From: Magicicada septendecula
Lineage: Eukaryota; Arthropoda; Insecta; Hemiptera; Cicadidae
Length of the DNA stretch: 64,000 bases
Assembly (NCBI GenBank): GCA_034769895.1
Contig: CM068372.1
Span: 435,305,458 to 435,369,457, forward strand
Reading direction: 5' to 3'
The notes under the pieces were generated by a model. It was not told the DNA's origin and did not search any database. It worked only from the letters and a program-made list of their open reading frames with translations. Every line of letters begins with the position of its first letter. Position 1 is the stretch's first letter. Of this stretch, positions 12,651-24,866 are shown piece after piece. Both the position numbers and the translations under genes were made by a program.

Positions 12651-15173
12651 CCCCCCTATTAATTTCTATTATCAACCAATTTCAAGTCAGCTATGGTCAA
12701 GGGACTTGATATGGCCATAGCTGACCGCTAGCCAAAACCACGATTAGTGCTGGTAAGGCAGTAATCGCCCGAAAAGTCGGGGAAATCAAACTTTACTTTA
12801 ATGCTTGTTCTACTCATCATTATTCTGTACGGCTCGAAAGTCTATCATGGCACAAATTGAATTTGTACAAAAAAAAATGTGCCGTACATTTTCGCCATGT
12901 TGGCCTCTGATGGAGGTAACACTCACTGTTACCCCCAACCCATTCCACTATCTACTGGGGCACAGGCCACCCCAGCAATAGCACATTAATAGCTACACTA
13001 AAATTTCATATGAAACGTTATAATACGTCATTTTTCATTATCATTTAAATCATACACAACTTTCTCTAATTAGATTCCTTAAAATTTTCAAATTTATTAT
13101 TAACATTTATTTTTCATCATATTTCAGTTATTATTATTTTTTACATTATTATCTCAAGTTGTTTTCATTATTGAAGTTAAAATTCTTTCATTTGAATTAA
13201 ACATCTGTAAACACTTTATTATCTCTGACTTGTATCATAAAATTTTTATACTTACAGTCCATTATTCACATACTGACATACACAAAATATATACACCATA
13301 CACACCAATACCTCCACGTTACCTCTGAAACATTTAATCACAGTGTTATTTCATATTCAACAATTTATCATTTATTTATTAATTAATTATCAAATTCACC
13401 TCTCCTAAAATAATTTAAATTCATTAGAAAATTCAATTATATAATCTTTGAATCAATCAAAATATTTAAAACATTTCAAATTATTTTAATTAAATTAATT
13501 ATCGAAAATACAAGTTCCAGTGCTATGAAAACAATTACAATTCGCTAATTACTGTCTTCAAAATTAATGTTGTTAGTTATTTAGATTGTAAAATATCAAT
13601 ATTATTATTACAACAATTATCTACATACACATTGTTTATCTAACATCCTACAATACACACCATTAAATGCACTACACATATATTTACAATTCTTCATCAT
13701 TGATTACTCAGTTATATCACACTTCAATGTCCAAGGTTGCAAGGTCAAAACCATAAAACAATATATTTAAAATTGTCCATTGATTGTTTTATAGTCTACC
13801 CTCCATCGTCAAAAATTAGTTGTTGTTTCAAATAACACTTTTCAATTTTATTGACACACATATGGTTATTTTATGTGTCACTACCAGGCAAATCAAATTC
13901 ATTCGTTTTATCACAATAATCATGAACCGAGTCAACATTAAGTATTTCTGTCAAGTCTCCATTAGTAATTCTGTTCATTATCGGGTTAGTTACTTTTCTA
14001 TTATAAATTAAATCATTAAAATAATTTCCACTCTTTATTTTAACAGACAAGTAATTCATATCATTTAACATCTCTTTCAACTCATCATGATCTCTCTTTA
14101 CATTATATAATTTTATCTCTCTCTCAACACACAATTCTCTATCTAAATCTCTCTCATCATAACACCATCTCATACCTTCAATATTACTCCAGACAGAGGG
14201 TACAAACTTATACAACAAAAATAAACAACTCAAATCTGCTACTAACACGGGACTCTTGCCCTTCAAAAACAACACTTGTGAACACTCTGGTTCAGAACAA
14301 ATAAGGGGAAAATTTACCCTCTGCCCCCATTCTACCACTATACTATCTTTCCACTTTCTCTCTAACTCATAAACACACATCAACATCTCATTATTACATT
14401 CTATAACTTCGTCAGTACTCTCACTATTTATTTTCACTGTATCACTCTCTGATACTACCTTTTTAATTACATTACCATTCTCAATATTATTTTTATCATT
14501 TTCGACATCATCATCATCATTTGTTAACTCTTTATCTAGTACCACATTTTTACACATATTATAGTTTTCATCTGTTTTACTTTTGTCTGTATTCATTACA
14601 CTCACTCCCATTCTCTCAATACTTTGTTCTAATTTATTCAAACTATTTTTTAATTCATTTAATTTGTTATTCCGCATATCTAATTTCTCATTTACACTAC
14701 TTTTAAATTCTTGCATTTCGTTTTTCTGCTCATTAAATTTTTCGTCATTACTATCAAATCGTTTACTGATAAGTTTAAATAAGTCACTCATGGACATCTC
14801 TTTTTCTTTTGTTTTATTCGTTACGGGAGTTGAAATCGCTCCCGGCGTACTAATTACAGATTCTTCTACACTACGGTCATCAATTGATAGTGACTCTGTT
14901 TGAATACCTGAGTCGGTATTTATTCGACTCTCGGTTTGACTGTCAGAGAAGCTTACTTCATTATTATCTGCCATCTCTTACTCTTTATAATTGATATTTG
15001 TGCGTAAATATAATATAATCAATATATAATATACAATATAACCAATTTTGCGTAAATGACGCACTTTTATTTCATTACGCTAACCTTAAACACACGTTTG
15101 CATCTTTTTTGTAGGTGCGGTTTTTACTTAAATTTTTTTTTTTCATAAAAACGGTCCCTGTCGGCTGCGCCAC
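12651..15173 (-). mobile_element. Element A internal region, copy 3
   Basis: It holds PBS 15172-15152, an intact ORF and a purine tract at 12651. The leader A-run is shorter than in copies 1-2. The hairpin cluster starts near 12686; one stem here has C changed to T, which keeps a G-U pair. Nothing else is recognised. Confidence 0.75.
13871..14974 (-). CDS. Element A Gag-like coiled-coil protein, 367 aa (copy 3)
   Basis: The ATG at 14974 lies about 180 bases after the PBS and opens an uninterrupted 367-codon frame. Residues 1-60 are rich in Ser, Thr, Asp and Glu. Residues about 60-125 form a predicted coiled coil with repeated Lys/Glu/Asn/Leu heptads. Residues 150-165 are an acidic Asp-rich stretch. 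Residues 210-270 are more hydrophobic, with several Cys and Trp (WGQRV, CSEPEC, VWSNIEG). The tail is charged. I see no CCHC knuckle, no protease DSG and no RT motif. As the only ORF of the element, in the place of gag, a structural role that helps packaging is inferred; the family is not recognised. This copy carries Ile119, as does copy 4. Confidence 0.65.
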   Translation of the reverse strand: MADNNEVSFSDSQTESRINTDSGIQTESLSIDDRSVEESVISTPGAISTPVTNKTKEKEMSMSDLFKLISKRFDSNDEKFNEQKNEMQEFKSSVNEKLDMRNNKLNELKNSLNKLEQSIERMGVSVMNTDKSKTDENYNMCKNVVLDKELTNDDDDVENDKNNIENGNVIKKVVSESDTVKINSESTDEVIECNNEMLMCVYELERKWKDSIVVEWGQRVNFPLICSEPECSQVLFLKGKSPVLVADLSCLFLLYKFVPSVWSNIEGMRWCYDERDLDRELCVEREIKLYNVKRDHDELKEMLNDMNYLSVKIKSGNYFNDLIYNRKVTNPIMNRITNGDLTEILNVDSVHDYCDKTNEFDLPGSDT

Positions 15174-15491
15174 TGAGATTTTGCTTACTCACTTACATAA
15201 ATACAAATATATAATTCAATTCCACCTACCTGCAAAGATTCTATCTGGGTCCAAAAATCCGATCACAGGAACGTAAGATGCAAACATGTGTTACGGGTTT
15301 TGTAATAATGAACTCTACTCATTATTTGAAGAGAATTAACATTTTTTAGTAATCAATTATTTCAAGGTTGTACTGTTAGTTTTCCAATGAAATTTATCAA
15401 CTTAACTTAAAATTTTCGTACATTTTGGTAATACGTTTTATATTATCATAATTAAATTGTTTTACTTACAACTATGTAGACCGCCCAGTCT

Positions 15492-15528
<37 letters not shown>

Positions 15529-18500
15529 TTCTTATTTAAAAAACCCCCGTTATTTAAATATGTAACCCATTGCTATATAAATTGAAAAAAAAAAACATAT
15601 ACCCCACGCCGGCTCGAGGCGTCCGCACAACCTCGATTTATTCCAGATCTAACTTCATTGACGTCCAACAAACAAAATGCAGGTTGGTGTCCCTCCGATG
15701 ACCACACATCACTGTCACAAAATTGTTAATGGAATCTCACATTTTATGATTTGAACTTATAAAATTTTGACGAGCCCCTTTGGGCAATACCTGGCCAGGT
15801 AGAGTCTCTAGGCGAACTGCGCAGAGCGGCTATCTGTTCACGGCCAACTCGATTTCGTCTTTCTTTGTGGAAACCAAGGCCTCATGGTTCTTCGTCGCTT
15901 GTATGTCCTATTCAACCCATGCAAGTGTTTGTGTGCTGATCATGGGCGATATTCGTGCAGCACTGGCTGATGTCACAAAAAGGGTTTGGCTTAAACTAGC
16001 ATCCGCCAGCATGGTAAACGAAGTGAACAGAAATTCTTCTCTTAGCCATCTTTGCGTTGCACAAAACTGACGTCGCTCCGCGCCCCTGCTGGTCGGGTGC
16101 GGTCGGGCGCACTGTCACACATTCACAAAGTTCTTAGAAACTGATGTTGGGTGCATTCCTTGTTAGCGATTGCACAACTGTGAAGACGTATTACTCCTTT
16201 GTTAAAACACTGTTCTTACAATACAACACGTGGCCTGGTCACAGTTGGAAATTAAATTTACAAATATTTTCTATAAACCCCAAAAAATTTAATAAAATGA
16301 AATCCCCTGTATTTGTCATGTTACAATACCCCCCAACGAGAGATCTTCTGCCGAAACAGAAGAAATCTCATTGCTAAAACCCTTAAGATGACCGGTGAGG
16401 AACTGGTGCCAACAACCCCCTTTTAGATCTTATACTTCATGGGTAAACGACCCCCTTGGCTCGGCGACTATGGACTCATCTGAACGAGATCACTGGACTT
16501 CTCTGTGCGAGATCCCAACACCGAAAATTCGAACAGATACGCACCACAGCGCACCTCCCCTTCTAACATGTTTTCCCCAAAAATCCAAATCCCTGGCTCA
16601 GATCATGCCAGATCCTCAACCGATATGTTCCCCCTTGGGGGCTGCCTTTAGCAGTTACTGGGCTCACACACACACTTATACTACATCATATAAACATTGA
16701 AACATCTTTAGTTTTAAAATTTTGTTTAAGTCAAAATCAACGGCTATTTACTTTAAATCAGAACACAAATTCTTTACCCACATTGACTAATTCTTTTCAT
16801 TAGTTTCTTTTGTTATTAGAAAATAAACAAATTGAACATTTCTTAAAATAGGAACATCCTTAACCTAACATGTGATTACACCTATGCCCTAACAATACAA
16901 TTCAATAAAAACGCTAATAACACACAAACAATAACATCATCAAAGTTCAAAAATATCAATTAGATGGCAGGCACAAAGTCAAGAAATTTTTTTTTTTTCA
17001 AAAATTTTAAATTCAAAAATTTAAATTTATTAAAATATATTCCTTTTTTCAATACTGAAATTATTTTAAATTATTCTAATTAATTAAAAGCAAAATTGGC
17101 TTTACTTCATTGCTAAACGTGTCTAGTATAGGACATCACCTATCAGCTGATCCAAAACTGGGTCAAGTCAAGAACCTTGACCTACATAAATTATGCACAA
17201 GTTACATCTGAAAATACATTGAACATCTGTAAAATTCTATCTTTAAACACAAAAACATAATAAAATAAAACATTTAAAATTAACAAAATATTATTATAAT
17301 TAACAATAAAATTGATATTTAAATTACTCACATAAACATTATTTTCAAACTCTTATCAAAATTTGTCACTGGTCTCAATCAAAATTTTATATTTTTACTA
17401 TGAACCTCTTTTCTTTAATAATCTCCTATCCATTAATTTGGGTGATCTAATTATTTATACTCATTTGATTTACTACTTGACATGTATTCATATAATATCT
17501 TTCTCACTCTTTGACTCTAATACCCCTAACAACTTTAACTAACAGGACCCATCTCTATCAAAATATCTATCAAACTCTCTCTAAACCCAACTTACTATTA
17601 AACTCAATTCGCCACATTCTCTCGATATATAAAAAAAATACTCTCTAACCCTTTGTACTTAGGATGAGTGTTTCCCCCCCTCCCACAAAAATCATTCCCT
17701 TATGTTGGTTCCTGGATTCTACCTAAGGTAACCCTTTCCGGCGCCAAACGGTCCCTCCCCGTCACAACCCTTTTGTTGCGGACTCCTACATTACACTATC
17801 CCCTCTTACAAAATTTCCATCCCCAAATCCCATTCTTATTACCTCACTTCAACTACAACAAAATAACATCATCATTTATAAACATCAATATATCAATCAA
17901 TACTCTACATATATTCCCCATATCTACTGTGTCAACATCAATACTTCTCAAATTCTATTACATTAACTCACAACAACCTTACATTAATTCAAAACAACAT
18001 TATTCTCTCTAGTACCACTTTGACTTCAACTTTAACGTGGACTGATCTACATGTCCCACCAAAATACTAATCACCCAAAAGCTATCTTTTATCAATTTCA
18101 CAAATTATTTAAAATCTTAACTTTATCGAATTACTTTCCTCATCATTCAAAATAACATCTTTAACACATTAACACATTATATTTAACATTAATTACCTTG
18201 AACATGAATAGACCATTTAACAGTGACATTTTACTACTGATCAGCTGACTTGCTTAGCAGGGTGAACGACCTCACTGCCAACTCATTTCCAAATTACACA
18301 AATTACATAAAACACATATTTTTATCAATTCTTATACCTAGCACAATAAAATAATACATTTCTAAAATATAGAATGAACACATTATACTGAACGTATGAA
18401 CACCTATTTATCAAAGCGTAATACAAGCATTTTTATTAGAGCAAAATTTAGTTATCATTTTTAATTTACAAAATTTAAATTCGTTGCTCGTCTGAGCAAC

Positions 18501-18756
18501 CTCCCAATCCACACACACTATTGTATTTTATGTTGGACTGTAGCGCCCATTTGCCTACACAAAGACTGCATAGTTGGAGGAATTGGACATCTCCATGTCC
18601 TTGCTTGGGCTTTACATTTTAAAAATTTTAGGTATCGACATACCTTCGTTTTATAATTATAAGCCCTTAAAACGGGTCTACCACCTGGCTATGCTGTCCC
18701 TACGCGGACAGAGTGGCAGCCGCTGTTCCATAGTGTCCGGGAATCCCCTAGTTTCA
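15174..18756 (-). mobile_element. Element A LTR, complete, 3583 bp
   Basis: It has the standard ends. The (CT)n run is at about 15492-15524. From this copy on, a ten-base duplication appears in the G+C-rich island near 16090, where GTCGGGTGCG precedes GTCGGGCGCA; copies 1-2 lack it. No gene is supported. Confidence 0.7.
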
Positions 18757-21279
18757 CCCCCCTATTAATTTCTATTATCAACCAATTTCAAGTCAGCTAT
18801 GGTCAAGGGACTTGATATGGCCATAGCTGACCGCTAGCCAAAACCACGATTAGTGCTGGTAAGGCAGTAATCGCCCGAAAAGTCGGGGAAATCAAACTTT
18901 ACTTTAATGCTTGTTCTACTCATCATTATTCTGTACGGCACGAAAGTCTATCATGGCACAAATTGAATTTGTACAAAAAAAAATGTGCCATACATTTTCG
19001 CCATGTTGGCCTCCGATGGAGGTAACAATCACTGTTACCCCCAACCCATTCCACTATCTACTGGGGCACAGGCCACCCCAGCAATAGCACATTAATAGCT
19101 ACACTAAAATTTCATATGAAACGTTATAATACGTCATTTTTCATTATCATTTAAATCATACACAACTTTCTCTAATTAGATTCCTTAAAATTTTCAAATT
19201 TATTATTAACATTTATTTTTCATCATATTTCAGTTATTATTATTTTTTACATTATTATCTCAAGTTGTTTTCATTATTGAAGTTAAAATTCTTTCATTTG
19301 AATTAAACATCTGTAAACACTTTATTATCTCTGACTTGTATCATAAAATTTTTATACTTACAGTCCATTATTCACATACTGACATACACAAAATATATAC
19401 ACCATACACACCAATACCTCCACGTTACCTCTGAAACATTTAATCACAGTGTTATTTCATATTCAACAATTTATCATTTATTTATTAATTAATTATCAAA
19501 TTCACCTATCCTAAAATAATTTAAATTCATTAGAAAATTCAATTATATAATCTTTGAATCAATCAAAATATTTAAAACATTTCAAATTATTTTAATTAAA
19601 TTAATTATCGAAAATACAAGTTCCAGTGCTATGAAAACAATTACAATTCGCTAATTACTGTCTTCAAAATTAATGTTGTTATTTATTTAGATTGTAAAAT
19701 ATCAATATTATTATTACAACAATTATCTACATACACATTGTTTATCTAACATCCTACAATACACACCATTAAATGCACTACACATATATTTACAATTCTT
19801 CATCATTGATTACTCAGTTATATCACACTTCAATGTCCAAGGTTGCAAGGTCAAAACCATAAAACAATATATTTAAAATTGTCCATTGATTGTTTTATAG
19901 TCTACCCTCCATCGTCAAAAATTAGTTGTTGTTTCAAATAACACTTTTCAATTTTATTGACACACATATGGTTATTTTATGTGTCACTACCAGGCAAATC
20001 AAATTCATTCGTTTTATCACAATAATCATGAACCGAGTCAACATTAAGTATTTCTGTCAAGTCTCCATTAGTAATTCTGTTCATTATCGGGTTAGTTACT
20101 TTTCTATTATAAATTAAATCATTAAAATAATCTCCACTCTTTATTTTAACAGACAAGTAATTCATATCATTTAACATCTCTTTCAACTCATCATGATCTC
20201 TCTTTACATTATATAATTTTATCTCTCTCTCAACACACAATTCTCTATCTAAATCTCTCTCATCATAACACCATCTCATACCTTCAATATTACTCCAGAC
20301 AGAGGGTACAAACTTATACAACAAAAATAAACAACTCAAATCTGCTACTAACACGGGACTCTTGCCCTTCAAAAACAACACTTGTGAACACTCTGGTTCA
20401 GAACAAATAAGGGGAAAATTTACCCTCTGCCCCCATTCTACCACTATACTATCTTTCCACTTTCTCTCTAACTCATAAACACACATCAACATCTCATTAT
20501 TACATTCTATAACTTCGTCAGTACTCTCACTATTTATTTTCACTGTATCACTCTCTGATACTACCTTTTTAATTACATTACCATTCTCAATATTATTTTT
20601 ATCATTTTCGACATCATCATCATCATTTGTTAACTCTTTATCTAGTACCACATTTTTACACATATTATAGTTTTCATCTGTTTTACTTTTGTCTGTATTC
20701 ATTACACTCACTCCCATTCTCTCAATACTTTGTTCTAATTTATTCAAACTATTTTTTAATTCATTTAATTTGTTATTCCGCATATCTAATTTCTCATTTA
20801 CACTACTTTTAAATTCTTGCATTTCGTTTTTCTGCTCATTAAATTTTTCGTCATTACTATCAAATCGTTTACTGATAAGTTTAAATAAGTCACTCATGGA
20901 CATCTCTTTTTCTTTTGTTTTATTCGTTACGGGAGTTGAAATCGCTCCCGGCGTACTAATTACAGATTCTTCTACACTACGGTCATCAATTGATAGTGAC
21001 TCTGTTTGAATACCTGAGTCGGTATTTATTCGACTCTCGGTTTGACTGTCAGAGAAGCTTACTTCATTATTATCTGCCATCTCTTACTCTTTATAATTGA
21101 TATTTGTGCGTAAATATAATATAATCAATATATAATATACAATATAACCAATTTTGTGTAAATGACGCACTTTTATTTCATTACGCTAACCTTAAACACA
21201 CGTTTGCATCTTTTTTGTAGGTGCGGTTTTTACTTAAATTTTTTTTTTTCATAAAAACGGTCCCTGTCAGCTGCGCCAC
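18757..21279 (-). mobile_element. Element A internal region, copy 4
   Basis: PBS 21278-21258 has one substitution relative to the other copies (GCTGAC instead of GCCGAC), which would weaken pairing with the presumed tRNA-Ser. The ORF is intact. The hairpin cluster starts near 18792; its 10-bp stem has one mismatch here. Confidence 0.75.
19977..21080 (-). CDS. Element A Gag-like coiled-coil protein, 367 aa (copy 4)
   Basis: This is an intact 367-codon ORF that differs from copy 3 by very few residues (for example Asp317 here, Asn317 in copy 3). Both share Ile119 and the Ser349/Asn358 pair near the C-terminus, so copies 3 and 4 form a closely related pair. The domain order is as in copy 3: polar N-terminus, coiled coil, acidic linker, Cys/Trp-containing core, charged tail. 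Function is not recognised; a Gag-like role is inferred from its place after the PBS. Confidence 0.65.
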   Translation of the reverse strand: MADNNEVSFSDSQTESRINTDSGIQTESLSIDDRSVEESVISTPGAISTPVTNKTKEKEMSMSDLFKLISKRFDSNDEKFNEQKNEMQEFKSSVNEKLDMRNNKLNELKNSLNKLEQSIERMGVSVMNTDKSKTDENYNMCKNVVLDKELTNDDDDVENDKNNIENGNVIKKVVSESDTVKINSESTDEVIECNNEMLMCVYELERKWKDSIVVEWGQRVNFPLICSEPECSQVLFLKGKSPVLVADLSCLFLLYKFVPSVWSNIEGMRWCYDERDLDRELCVEREIKLYNVKRDHDELKEMLNDMNYLSVKIKSGDYFNDLIYNRKVTNPIMNRITNGDLTEILNVDSVHDYCDKTNEFDLPGSDT

Positions 21280-21597
21280 TGAGATTTTACTTACTCACTT
21301 ACATAAATACAAATATATAATTCAATTCCACCTACCTGCAAAGATTCTATCTGGGTCCAAAAATCCGATCACAGGAACGTAAGATGCAAACATGTGTTAC
21401 GGGTTTTGTAATAATGAACTCTACTCATTATTTGAAGAGAATTAACATTTTTTAATAATCAATTATTTCAAGGTTGTACTGTTAGTTTTCCAATGAAATT
21501 TATCAACTTAACTTAAAATTTTCGTACATTTTGGTAATACGTTTTATATTATCATAATTAAATTGTTTTACTTACAACTATGTAGACCGCCCAGTCT

Positions 21598-21636
<39 letters not shown>

Positions 21637-24600
21637 TTCTTATTTAAAAAACCCCCGTTATTTAAATATGTAACCCATTGCTATATAAATTGAAAAAAAA
21701 AAAACATATACCCCACGCCGGCACGAGGCGTCCGCACAACCTCGATTTATTCCAGATCTAACTTCATTGACGTCCAACAAACAAAATGCAGGTTGGTGTC
21801 CCTCCGATGACCACACATCACTGTCACAAAATTGTTAATGGAATCTCACATTTTATGATTTGAGCTTATAAAATTTTGACGAGCCCCTTTGGGCAATACC
21901 TGGCCAGGTAGAGTCTCTAGGCGAACTGCGCAGAGCGGCTATCTGTTCACGGCCAACTCGATTTCGTCTTTCTTTGTGGAAACCAAGGCCTCATGGTTCT
22001 TCGTCGCTTGTATGTCCTATTCAACCCATGCAAGTGTTTGTGTGCTGATCATGGGCGATATTCGTGCAGCACTGGCTGATGTCACAAAAAGGGTTTGGCT
22101 TAAACTAGCATCCGCCAGCATGGTAAACGAAGTGAACAGAAATTCTTCTCTTAGCCATCTTTGCGTTGCACAAAACTGGCGTCGCTCCGCGCCCCTGCTG
22201 GTCGGGTGCGGTCGGGCGCACTGTCACACATTCACAAAGTTCTTAGAAACTGATGTTGGGTGCATTCCTTGTTAGCGATTGCACAACTGTGAAGACGTAT
22301 TACTCCTTTGTTAAAACACTGTTCTTACAATACAACACGTGGCCTGGTCACAGTTGGAAATTAAATTTACAAATATTTTCTATAAACCCCAAAAAATTTA
22401 ATAAAATGAAATCCCCTGTATTTGTCATGTTACAATACCCCCCAACGAGAGATCTTCTGCCGAAACAGAAGAAATCTCATTGCTAAAACCCTTAAGATGA
22501 CCGGTGAGGAACTGGTGCCAACAACCCCCTTTTAGATCTTATACTTCATGGGTAAACGACCCCCCTGGCTCGGCGACTATGGACGCATCTGAACGAGATC
22601 ACTGGACTTCTCTGTGCGAGATCCCAACACCGAAAATTCGAACAGATACGCACCACAGCGCACCTCCCCTTCTAACATGTTTTCCCCAAAAATCCAAATC
22701 CCTGGCTCAGATCATGCCAGATCCTCAACCGATATGTTCCCCCTTGGGGGCTGCCTTTAGCAGTTACTGGGCTCACACACACACTTATACTACATCATAT
22801 AAACATTGAAACATCTTTAGTTTTAAAATTTTGTTTAAGTCAAAATCAACGGCTATTTACTTTAAATCAGAACACAAATTCTTTACCCACATTGACTAAT
22901 TCTTTTCATTAGTTTCTTTTGTTATTAGAAAATAAACAAATTGAACATTTCTTAAAATAGGAACATCCTTAACCTAACATGTGATTACACCTATGCCCTA
23001 ACAATACAATTCAATAAAAACGCTAATAACACACAAACAATAACATCATCAAAGTTCAAAAATATCAATTAGATGGCAGGCACAAAGTCAAGAAATTTTT
23101 TTTTTTCAAAAATTTTAAATTCAAAAATTTAAATTTATTAAAATATATTCCTTTTTTCAATACTGAAATTATTTAAAATTATTCTAATTAATTAAAAGCA
23201 AAATTGGCTTTACTTCATTGCTAAACGTGTCTAGTATAGGACATCACCTATCAGCTGATCCAAAACTGGGTCAAGTCAAGAACCTTGACCTACATAAATT
23301 ATGCACAAGTTACATCTGAAAATACATTGAACATCTGTAAAATTCTATCTTTAAACACAAAAACATAATAAAATAAAACATTTAAAATTAACAAAATATT
23401 ATTATAATTAACAATAAAATTGATATTTAAATTACTCACATAAACATTATTTTCAAACTCTTATCAAAATTTGTCACTGGTCTCAATCAAAATTTTATAT
23501 TTTTACTATGAACCTCTTTTCTTTAATAATCTCCTATCCATTAATTTGGGTGATCTAATTATTTATACTCATTTGATTTACTACTTGACATGTATTCATA
23601 TAATATCTTTCTCACTCTTTGACTCTAATACCCCTAACAACTTTAACTAACAGGACACCCATCTCTATCAAAATATCTATCAAACTCTCTCTAAACCCAA
23701 CTTACTATTAAACTCAATTCGCCACATTCTCTCGATATATAAAAAAAATACTCTCTAACCCTTTGTACTTAGGATGAGTGTTTCCCCCCCTCCCACAAAA
23801 ATCATTCCCTTATGTTGGTTCCTGGATTCTACCTAAGGTAACCCTTTCCGGCGCCAAACGGTCCCTCCCCATCCCAACCCTTTTGTTGCGGACTCCTACA
23901 TTACACTATCCCCTCTTACAAAATTTCCATCCCCAAATCCCATTCTTATTACCTCACTTCAACTACAACAAAATAACATCATCATTTATAAACATCAATA
24001 TATCAATCAATACTCTACATATATTCCCCATATCTACTGTGTCAACATCAATACTTCTCAAATTCTATTACATTAACTCACAACAACCTTACATTAATTC
24101 AAAACAACATTATTCTCTCTAGTACCACTTTGACTTCAACTTTAACGTGGACTGATCTACATGTCCCACCAAAATACTAATCACCCAAAAGCTATCTTTT
24201 ATCAATTTCACAAATTATTTAAAATCTTAACTTTATCGAATTACTTTCCTCATCATTCAAAATAACATCTTTAACACATTAACACATTATATTTAACATT
24301 AATTACCTTGAACATGAATAGACCATTTAACAGTGACATTTTACTACTGATCAGCTGACTTGCTTAGCAGGGTGAACGACCTCACTGCCAACTCATTTCC
24401 AAATTACACAAATTACATAAAACACATATTTTTATCAATTCTTATACCTAGCACAATAAAATAATACATTTCTAAAATATAGAATGAACACATTATACTG
24501 AACGTATGAACACCTATTTATCAAAGCTTAATACAAGCATTTTTATTAGAGCAAAATTTAGTTATCATTTTTAATTTACAAAATTTAAATTCGTTGCTCG

Positions 24601-24866
24601 TCTGAGCAACCTCCCAATCCACACACACTATTGTATTTTATGTTGGACTGTAGCGCCCATTTGCCTACACAAAGACTGCATAGTTGGAGGAATTGGACAT
24701 CTCCATGTCCTTGCTTGGGCTTTACATTTTAAAAATTTTAGGTATCGACATACCTTCGTTTTATAATTATAAGCCCTTAAAACGGGTCTACCACCTGGCT
24801 ATGCTGTCCCTACGCGGACAGAGTGGCAGCCGCTGTTCCATAGTGTCCGGGATTCCCCTAGTTTCA
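21280..24866 (-). mobile_element. Element A LTR, complete, 3587 bp
   Basis: It has the standard ends. The (CT)n run is at about 21598-21632. On the plus strand of the G+C island an ATG at 22012 opens 87 codons to 22275; the same frame is open in copies 5 and 6 but stopped in copy 3. This is possibly chance, since the strand is antisense to the element. Confidence 0.7.
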